Part shown: in pieces, positions 1 through 5,113 of the stretch | Numbering within the stretch: the stretch's first letter is position 1 | How the letters are laid out: every line of letters begins with the position of its first letter | Assembly: GCA_003564655.1 (NCBI GenBank) | Contig: PXES01000076.1 | Location: 1 to 7,296 of the forward strand | Direction: 5' to 3' | Source: Paracoccaceae bacterium | Lineage (GTDB): Bacteria; Pseudomonadota; Alphaproteobacteria; Rhodobacterales; Rhodobacteraceae | DNA: 7,296 nt | Notes under the pieces: model-generated | Seen by the model: the letters and a program-made list of their open reading frames with translations, nothing else | Database searches by the model: none | Told to the model about the DNA's origin: nothing | Program-made: the position numbers and the translations under genes

Positions 1-2
1 AA

Positions 3-167
3 GGCGTCGACATCGACAACGCCGTTCTCGCGCTTTCGACCTATGTCGGGCACGCCAAGCCGGTCAGCACCTATTGGTACATGGAGGCTATTCCCGAACT
101 GATGGCGCTGACCAGTGCGCGCTTCGAGCGAACGATCTGCGTCATGGAGGAGAACAGCCATGCTTGA
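3..167 (+). CDS. Tyrosine recombinase, C-terminal fragment (cut by window edge)
   Basis: This is the last 54 residues of a tyrosine site-specific recombinase whose start lies left of the window; it would catalyse DNA strand exchange through a covalent 3'-phosphotyrosine. The frame is open from base 3 and stops at TGA 165-167. It shows the end of the catalytic domain. The motif YVGHAKPVSTYWYM holds the conserved His (codon 51-53) and, nine residues later, the probable nucleophile Tyr (codon 78-80), the same His-to-Tyr spacing as in XerC/XerD. Its stop overlaps the start of the next recombinase gene by eight bases (ATGCTTGA), so the two are likely translationally coupled. The tail PELMALTSARFE resembles the middle recombinase of three-gene RIT elements; that placement is inference from memory of the family. 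Confidence 0.85.
   Translation, partial: GVDIDNAVLALSTYVGHAKPVSTYWYMEAIPELMALTSARFERTICVMEENSHA
146..152 (+). promoter_or_regulatory. Ribosome binding site for the second recombinase
   Basis: GGAGGAG lies seven bases upstream of ATG at 160. It supports that start over the in-frame ATG at 115, which has no comparable site and would lengthen the overlap with the upstream gene to 53 bases. The site lies inside the 3' end of the upstream recombinase gene, as expected for coupled translation. Confidence 0.7.
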
Positions 168-1170
168 TCGAGCCCAGAATCCATCATTTGCGAAGCTGCT
201 GCAGAAGTTCTTCGTCGACCACCTTGGCCAACAAAAGGCTGTCAGCCGCCACACGATCGCGGCCTATCGTGACACCTTCCAACTGCTCCTCCAGTTCGCG
301 CAGGTCGCCATCAGGAAAGCCCCGACAGACCTGACCATGGGCGACATGAATGCTGCCCTGATCCTCGGGTTCCTTGACCATCTCGAGAAGGTCAGAGGGA
401 ACAGCGTGCGCAGCAGGAACGCCCGACTTGCGTCAATCAGGGCCTTTCTCAAGTACGCCGCACACCATGACTTCGGGGCTTTGGCCACAATTGAACAGGT
501 CCTTGCGATTCCGATGAAGCGCCATGACAAACCCCTCGTCGGCTTCCTTTCGAAAGCCGAGATTGACGCGATCCTGAACGCGCCCGATCCGGCCACGTGG
601 ACCGGACAGCGTGATCGCGCGATGTTCGCACTGATGTATAACACCGGGGCACGGGTCTCCGAGGTCGCCGTTTTGCGTCTGGATGACTTGGTCCTCGGTC
701 CGAGTTCCGTTGTTCATCTCAAGGGGAAGGGCCGCAAACAACGCAGTGTTCCTCTTTGGCGGCAGACAGCAGCCACGCTCCGCAAATGGGTGGATCAAAT
801 TGACCAGCGGGACGGAAGCAGGCCCTTATTTCCAAGTGCGACGGGCAAGGCGCTGACACGATCCAGCATCGCGAGGCGGCTGGAGCTTGCAGTGGGCAAG
901 GCCGCGGTGGCACATCCCGAACTCTCCAAGCGCACGGTGTCGCCGCACATCATCCGACACTCGACAGCCATGCACCTGCTGCAATCCGGTGTCGACATTT
1001 CCGTCATCGCGCTCTGGCTCGGGCACGAAAGCCCAACGACAACGCACGTCTATCTATCGGCGGACATGGCCATGAAGGAAGAAGCCCTGCTACGCCTTCA
1101 GCCGGCAGATTTGGGCCCGGGGCGCTACAAGGCGCCGGACAACCTCTTGGCTTTCTTGAAAGGCCTCTGA
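160..1170 (+). CDS. Tyrosine recombinase/integrase, probable third member of a RIT-type trio
   Basis: This 336-residue site-specific recombinase is predicted to break and rejoin DNA with its neighbour(s) to move a mobile element. Residues about 10-105 look like the N-terminal SAM-like core-binding domain (VSRHTIAAYRDTF; NARLASIRAFLKYA). Residues about 125-315 form the catalytic domain. All expected catalytic residues are visible: Arg165 in TGARVSEV, Lys190 in KGKGRKQR, His263 and Arg266 in SPHIIRH, His289 in LGHESP and Tyr298 nine residues further on. The start at 160 is set by the GGAGGAG site; an upstream ATG at 115 is in frame but less likely. Two adjacent, overlapping recombinase genes in one direction suggest a recombinase-in-trio element, but the first gene would lie outside the window, so this is inference. 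The gene appears intact, and inverted-repeat DNA that may be its site of action begins at its stop codon. Confidence 0.92.
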   Translation: MLDRAQNPSFAKLLQKFFVDHLGQQKAVSRHTIAAYRDTFQLLLQFAQVAIRKAPTDLTMGDMNAALILGFLDHLEKVRGNSVRSRNARLASIRAFLKYAAHHDFGALATIEQVLAIPMKRHDKPLVGFLSKAEIDAILNAPDPATWTGQRDRAMFALMYNTGARVSEVAVLRLDDLVLGPSSVVHLKGKGRKQRSVPLWRQTAATLRKWVDQIDQRDGSRPLFPSATGKALTRSSIARRLELAVGKAAVAHPELSKRTVSPHIIRHSTAMHLLQSGVDISVIALWLGHESPTTTHVYLSADMAMKEEALLRLQPADLGPGRYKAPDNLLAFLKGL

Positions 1171-1259
1171 TTATGCGCACTTCCAAGTGCGCAGCGCCGA
1201 GCGAAAAGCTCGGCGCGGCGAGGGCTTGCAGGCGCCATGGCCCTCAGCGGGCCATAATC
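1169..1259. repeat. Nested block of perfect inverted repeats after the recombinase gene
   Basis: An outer pair GATTATG (1169-1175) and CATAATC (1253-1259) encloses three smaller inverted repeats. They are TGCGCACTT/AAGTGCGCA (1174-1182 and 1185-1193), GCGCCGAGC/GCTCGGCGC around GAAAA (1194-1202 and 1208-1216), and ATGGCCC/GGGCCAT around TCAGC (1237-1243 and 1249-1255). A competing pairing GAGGGC (1220-1225) with GCCCTC (1240-1245) is also possible. The outer left arm overlaps the recombinase stop codon. The block could be the structured end of the mobile element, recombinase or accessory binding sites, or a factor-independent transcription stop. No U-tract follows, so a classical terminator is less likely. 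Confidence 0.75.
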
Positions 1260-1272
1260 TGGAACGGGTCAT

Positions 1273-1308
1273 ACTCCGAGTTATGCGGACAGCAGCATAA
1301 ATCGGAAT
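1273..1308. other. Candidate tyrosine recombinase crossover (core) site
   Basis: Arm ACTCCGAGTTATGC (1273-1286) and the reverse complement of arm 1295-1308, ATTCCGATTTATGC, agree at 12 of 14 bases. They flank an 8-base asymmetric centre, GGACAGCA (1287-1294). Two imperfect inverted arms around a 6-8 base spacer is the usual architecture of tyrosine recombinase core sites such as dif. It lies 102 bases after the recombinase stop codon, as expected if it is the right end of the element. The matching left end would be outside the window, so this remains a prediction. Confidence 0.5.
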
Positions 1309-1313
1309 ACGAT

Positions 1314-1349
1314 CCCTTCGGGTGAGGCTTCGGCCTCACTTCCCGAGGG
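1314..1349. repeat. Long hairpin with a TTCG tetraloop
   Basis: GTGAGGC (1322-1328) and GCCTCAC (1333-1339) pair perfectly around TTCG, a very stable C(UUCG)G loop if transcribed. The stem extends outward through CCCTTCGG (from 1314) and CCCGAGGG (1342-1349) with a small bulge. It may stop transcription coming from the recombinase genes before the defence operon. No T-run follows, so it could instead be a DNA-level repeat. Orientation cannot be assigned. Confidence 0.5.
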
Positions 1350-1353
1350 CTGA

Positions 1354-1372
1354 GGCGCAGGATAGATGCGCC
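1354..1372. repeat. Short inverted repeat GGCGCA/TGCGCC
   Basis: GGCGCA (1354-1359) and TGCGCC (1367-1372) pair perfectly around a 7-base loop. It is the last of the run of inverted repeats that starts at 1169. Between it and the next gene (1373-1459) there is no further symmetry and no convincing promoter consensus. Confidence 0.4.
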
Positions 1373-1459
1373 AGCCAGCCGTCAACCGCCCTGGTGATCG
1401 GCATGTCTTTGAGGAGAATATTGGGTGTAAACTGGACTCAATGACGATATGTTGTACCT

Positions 1460-3409
1460 ATGCCTGTCGATTTCTCTGCCTTATCGCCCTCTGAGTTCGA
1501 GGCGCTTTCAGCCGATCTTATCGGTCGTGCTCTAGGTATTCGCTTTGAGCAATTCGGCGAAGGAGCCGATGGTGGAATAGATGGACGTCACGCGCCGCAG
1601 GCAGAATGCCTGACTATCCTGCAAGCCAAGAGATACGAAAGGTCTGCGATCGCTGCTTTGAAGAGTGAGATGTCGAAGGAGCGAGCGAAGATCGATCAGT
1701 TGGCGCCGGATCGCTACATCCTGGCAACGTCTGTAGCGATGACGCCACAACGGAAGCAGGACCTCATGGAGATATGTGGCCCCGCGATCCGCTCTCCAGG
1801 AAACATCTTTGGGCGCGAAGATCTCGAGGCGCTGCTGCGTGCTCATCCTGACATCGAAGAGGCTCATCCCAAGCTATGGACCCCCGCGAGCGGGCGTACC
1901 CTGAAGCGGATGCTCAATGAGACGTTAGATGAGCGCGAAGGCCGCGTGAAGCCTCCCTCGATCCTTCAAGCGCTGCTTCCGAAGCCAGGTACAGGCAGCA
2001 AGGTGGAGGCTGAAGCGGAAGCGCAGAGGGATACTCTGTTCCTCGTCGGAGCACGTCCCGACCACGACCAGTTCATTCTATGGCTTGGTCCAAAGCTCGA
2101 AGCGCATGGGTATCGCGTCTTTTCCGAGATCCTGACCCTCGAGCCTGGAGACAGATGGCACAAGGAGATTGGAGTGGCGCTGGAGCACCGCGCTGCGAAG
2201 GTGCTGGCGGTGGCGGGCGCGGCCACTCGCGCCAACGAAGACGCTATGGATCTGATCGACAGGGCGAAGACGCTTGCCGCAAGTCTTGGTGACGCTCGCT
2301 TGATAATCCCGCTACGGATCGAGGAGGGGGCCAAGATTGATGGTCTCCGCGATGCGACGCCTGCCGATTTCACGAGCGGCTGGGCGGAAGGGCTTTCGAA
2401 GCTTCTCGAGACGCTGCGCCGCCAACGAGTGACGTGCCGTCGTGAGAACATCACGGTCGCAGCCCAATGGGACAGCTTCCGAAAGCGTGGTGCTGTTCCG
2501 CTGGTGCCCGAGCCAGAATCCTTGGTCTCGAATTGGATTCAGATCTTGGAAATGCCCGATGAACTCCACTTTTACGAGGCGACGGGAGCGGTCCAAATCG
2601 GCGTCCTCAAGAGACGGGTGCAAGGGCTGTCGTTTCCCGCCGTCGCGTATGAGCGAGGCGTGATTACTTTCGCAGCGCCGCCCGATGTTGAGGAAAGCTT
2701 CGGAGGAGTGGCGAAGTTGCGCCTGCGGACATCTGTGCCGGTTGTGGATGCGGTGGATAAAGGAATGCCCGAGATCGGTGTCGCGGGGCGTGATTTGTCG
2801 AACATGCTCACGGGCCTGCTGCGCGATGGATGGGAACGGCACTGCAGGAAGATCGGAATGGTCGCCTACGCGTATTCCAACGGCGATGGTTTCCATGTGT
2901 CCCCGACTCAAGTTGGGATTGGTGAACGGGTACCTTGGGGCCGGCAAGGCGAGCGCAGGTCGTCGATGCTGCGCAACATCGCCCGAAAGCATGTCTGGTC
3001 ATATGGTGTAACAGCGATTCCTCGGAACTGGCCTTTCTGGCACTTCCGCCTAAAGGCGCGCGTCCTTTACGCGGAGGACAACGATACGGAGCAGGGCGAA
3101 CGCATAGATGACCGGAAGAAGATGCACCGCCTTCGCAGATCGGTCTGCAAGGGTTGGCGCAACAAGCAATGGCATGGGCGGCTTCTGGCATTCCTTCAGA
3201 TCATGTCGGACGACTCAGCCTACATTCGGGTTTCGCTTGCTCCGGGCCAAGACATGCTTCTTTCCTCTGAGCCCCTTCTCTTCACGTCGCCGGTTAGTAC
3301 AGCTCTTCCTGACGTGGCCGACCCAGATGCTGAGGAGCAGGACGAAAGCACGCTCGGGCGGCCAGCGGCTGACGGCGAAGATGCCGAGCTCGAAGGAGAC
3401 GGTAAATGA
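1460..3409 (+). CDS. Mrr nuclease-TIR-APAZ effector partner of a short Argonaute
   Basis: This 649-residue protein is the predicted effector of a short prokaryotic Argonaute system. Residues 1-150 look like an Mrr/PD-(D/E)XK endonuclease: FE at 13-14, DGGID with catalytic Asp41, and QAK (Gln55, Lys57), then a GRED...HPDIEEAHPKLW tail. After a linker (about 150-190), residues 191-323 look like a TIR domain: LFLVGARPDHDQF, GYRVFSEILTLEPGDRW and LIIPLRI, of the family that cleaves NAD in defence or binds partner TIRs. Residues about 330-610 fit an APAZ domain, called mainly from position before a short Argonaute and general pattern (QIGVLKRRV, GMVAYAYSNGDGFH). APAZ should bind the Argonaute and stand in for its N/PAZ part. 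Residues 617-649 form a strongly acidic tail. No Shine-Dalgarno precedes ATG 1460, and an in-frame stop at 1442-1444 rules out a longer start. The stop overlaps the Argonaute start (ATGA). Nuclease and TIR calls are firmer than APAZ edges. Confidence 0.85.
   Translation: MPVDFSALSPSEFEALSADLIGRALGIRFEQFGEGADGGIDGRHAPQAECLTILQAKRYERSAIAALKSEMSKERAKIDQLAPDRYILATSVAMTPQRKQDLMEICGPAIRSPGNIFGREDLEALLRAHPDIEEAHPKLWTPASGRTLKRMLNETLDEREGRVKPPSILQALLPKPGTGSKVEAEAEAQRDTLFLVGARPDHDQFILWLGPKLEAHGYRVFSEILTLEPGDRWHKEIGVALEHRAAKVLAVAGAATRANEDAMDLIDRAKTLAASLGDARLIIPLRIEEGAKIDGLRDATPADFTSGWAEGLSKLLETLRRQRVTCRRENITVAAQWDSFRKRGAVPLVPEPESLVSNWIQILEMPDELHFYEATGAVQIGVLKRRVQGLSFPAVAYERGVITFAAPPDVEESFGGVAKLRLRTSVPVVDAVDKGMPEIGVAGRDLSNMLTGLLRDGWERHCRKIGMVAYAYSNGDGFHVSPTQVGIGERVPWGRQGERRSSMLRNIARKHVWSYGVTAIPRNWPFWHFRLKARVLYAEDNDTEQGERIDDRKKMHRLRRSVCKGWRNKQWHGRLLAFLQIMSDDSAYIRVSLAPGQDMLLSSEPLLFTSPVSTALPDVADPDAEEQDESTLGRPAADGEDAELEGDGK
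3393..3398 (+). promoter_or_regulatory. Ribosome binding site of the Argonaute gene
   Basis: AAGGAG lies seven bases before ATG 3406, inside the end of the upstream coding region. With the ATGA start/stop overlap it supports coupled translation and sets the Argonaute start. Confidence 0.75.
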
Positions 3410-4962
3410 GGTTTCCCGAGGCAAGCTTGATCGTAGATCACTTGGACGAGCCAGAACTCGACTTCCGCCATGACCAGAGGAGCCACCACCCAAAGGATGG
3501 CCTGTTTCTCTATGGACCGCATGACGGCCCTCGGACGCCTAGAGAGGTTCGAATTGGGGTTGTCGGAACGTCGGATGGGATCAGCCACTTCCGCTCTTGG
3601 AGCCGACGGCTGCTTTCGGGGATACCGGTGCCGCCTCCCGGGCCGACGGAGAAGAAGGACCGTCTTCATCTCGCGGACTTCGCCGGGCTCGAAGAGACAT
3701 TCGGCGTTACGTTCGATCCAGATCGGCTCAGGGCCCTGACGGTCGAGTTCGACGCCATCGAGCGCGCGACGAGAGTGCAGAACATGCACGAGGCCGTCGA
3801 TGCGGTCGCTCGTATCTACACTGAGCGCGTCCACAAATTCAGGCGCAACGAAGAGGGATCGATCGACGTATGGATATTCGTCGTGCCCGAGATAGTGTAC
3901 GAGCGATGCCGTCCGGAATCGAGGCGGACCGGTTTGACCCTCGTCGCCGGGAAAACGCCCAAGAAGCAGCGCGCAAGGTCAGCCCAGTCGTTCCTTTTCA
4001 TGGACGAACGGTTTGATCCGCGCATCGAGGACGTGTTTGACGACATTCCCGACTTCCGTAGGCACATTAAGGCGACCTTGCTCTCGATCGCGCCATCTCA
4101 GATCCTGCGCGAGTCGACCCTCGAGCCGACAGCGTTCACCAACGGTGCGGGCTATCCCAAGCGAACCACCCAAGACCCGGCGACGGTGGCGTGGAACATC
4201 GCGACGGGGCTTTACTACAAGACTCAGGACCGGCCGCCCTGGAGGCTGTCGAACGTGCGCGAAGGGGTATGCTACATCGGGATGGTCTACAAAAACCTCC
4301 CGAACAACCGCGACAACCACGTCTGCTGCGCGGCGCAGATGTTTCTGAGTGAGGGCGATGGTGTGGTGTTCCGCGGCGCGAATGGCCCTTGGAAGACAGG
4401 CGAGTACGAGTACCATCTAAACGCTCACGCCGCGGAAGAGCTTCTAGGGACTGTGATCGAAGCGTATCGGGAGCTGCATTCCGAACCGCCCAAGGAGCTC
4501 TTCATCCATGGGCAGGCGTCATTCAACGACGAGGAGTGGAATGCCTTCTGTCGCGCGGCGCCGAAGGGGACGAATGTCGTCGGCGTTCGGATCAAGCCAA
4601 CGGGTGGTGACGCAAAGCTCTTCCGTGCTGGCGACTACCCTGTGATCAGGGGAACGGCCCTAAACTTAGACGAGAAGAACGCCTACCTTTGGACGAGCGG
4701 CTACGTCCCACAGCTGGATACGTATATCGGGCCTGAAACACCCAACCCGCTTATGGTGACGATCTTGCGCTCAAAGCATCGTCAACCAGAGATGCGGACG
4801 GTTCTTGCTGACATCATGGGACTGACAAAGATTAACTACAACTCGTGTAACTTCAACGACGGGCTACCGGTAACGGTTCGCTTCGCGAAGATGGTCGGCG
4901 ACATCCTTGTGATGGGTTCGGCGCGGGAGGGCGGACCGCAGCCATTCAAATTCTATATCTAG
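3406..4962 (+). CDS. Short prokaryotic Argonaute (MID-PIWI), catalytically inactive
   Basis: This 518-residue short Argonaute has no N or PAZ domain and is predicted to bind a short guide and a complementary target in the cytoplasm, then trigger its effector partner. The N-terminal pattern EPELDF...HPKDGLFLYGPHD is typical of short Argonautes. MID spans roughly residues 45-245; FRRHIKATLLSIAPSQI, with Lys222 and Gln232, matches the place of the guide 5'-phosphate pocket. PIWI spans about 250-518 (WNIATGLYYKTQDRPPW; VREGVCYIGMVYK; ELFIHGQASFNDEEW; NSCNFNDGLPVTVRFA). Catalytic positions look lost: the first Asp, normally after the GI of that strand, is Met293, and the usual HRDG-like motif reads HGQA (368-371). 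Target cutting by this protein is therefore unlikely, as in other short Argonautes. It is translated directly after the Mrr-TIR-APAZ gene and should form a complex with that product. It appears intact, ending in FKFYI. Confidence 0.93.
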   Translation: MRFPEASLIVDHLDEPELDFRHDQRSHHPKDGLFLYGPHDGPRTPREVRIGVVGTSDGISHFRSWSRRLLSGIPVPPPGPTEKKDRLHLADFAGLEETFGVTFDPDRLRALTVEFDAIERATRVQNMHEAVDAVARIYTERVHKFRRNEEGSIDVWIFVVPEIVYERCRPESRRTGLTLVAGKTPKKQRARSAQSFLFMDERFDPRIEDVFDDIPDFRRHIKATLLSIAPSQILRESTLEPTAFTNGAGYPKRTTQDPATVAWNIATGLYYKTQDRPPWRLSNVREGVCYIGMVYKNLPNNRDNHVCCAAQMFLSEGDGVVFRGANGPWKTGEYEYHLNAHAAEELLGTVIEAYRELHSEPPKELFIHGQASFNDEEWNAFCRAAPKGTNVVGVRIKPTGGDAKLFRAGDYPVIRGTALNLDEKNAYLWTSGYVPQLDTYIGPETPNPLMVTILRSKHRQPEMRTVLADIMGLTKINYNSCNFNDGLPVTVRFAKMVGDILVMGSAREGGPQPFKFYI

Positions 4963-5003
4963 CAAGGCTGTATTCGGATGCTTGGCAGAGCTTTGTAATG
5001 GCA

Positions 5004-5051
5004 GCTGCTCTTCCCCTAATGCTGAACACAAAGCATTGGAGGAAGAGCAGC
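5004..5051. repeat. Long interrupted hairpin downstream of the Argonaute operon
   Basis: GCTGCTCTTCC (5004-5014) pairs perfectly with GGAAGAGCAGC (5041-5051). After a short internal mismatch, AATGCT (5018-5023) pairs with AGCATT (5032-5037) around the 8-base loop GAACACAA. GCTTTGT (4990-4996) can instead pair with ACAAAGC (5028-5034), which would break the inner stem. It may protect the operon 3' end, help termination, or be a small structured RNA or mobile-element remnant. The strand of action is unknown. Confidence 0.65.
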
Positions 5052-5062
5052 ATCAGCTTATG

Positions 5063-5082
5063 GCAAGGTCGCTTGCAGTTTT
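5063..5082 (+). terminator. Candidate weak rho-independent terminator of the operon
   Basis: GCAAG (5063-5067) and CTTGC (5072-5076) form a 5-bp stem with loop GTCG, followed by AGTTTT. It lies 100 bases after the Argonaute stop and just downstream of the long hairpin. The stem is short and the T-tract is only four bases, so it would be weak alone; the two hairpins may act together. Confidence 0.4.
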
Positions 5083-5092
5083 CCCCCCCCCC
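5083..5092. repeat. Homopolymer run of ten C
   Basis: Ten consecutive C directly follow TTTT. It lies in non-coding DNA about 20 bases outside the proposed left end of the insertion sequence. Such runs are prone to slippage and to sequencing error, so the exact count is uncertain. Confidence 0.7.
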
Positions 5093-5113
5093 AACGCCTC
5101 CCCGAACCTCTGC

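Noticed and set aside
115..159. Longer start (ATG 115) for the second recombinase
   Set aside because: It lacks a ribosome binding site and greatly extends the overlap; ATG 160 has GGAGGAG seven bases upstream.
1169..1372. CRISPR array or integron attC sites
   Set aside because: The inverted repeats differ from one another and are not regularly spaced direct repeats; there is no integron integrase-specific feature or spacer structure.
1421..1451. Promoter with TTGGGT and GATATG before the Mrr-TIR-APAZ gene
   Set aside because: The spacing is 19 bases and the second box matches the consensus at only three of six positions; too weak to list.
1301..4979. ATCGGAATAC (1301-1310) and inverted GTATTCGGAT (4970-4979), 9 of 10 matching, flanking the defence operon
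   Set aside because: One such near match is expected by chance in a window this long, and the flanking bases do not align without gaps.
4963..5113. Missing C-terminal half of the H-NS-like gene on the far side of the insertion sequence
   Set aside because: The reverse strand left of the element shows no GRGRxPxW-type motif in any frame, and the stop codon lies 72 bases before the element.
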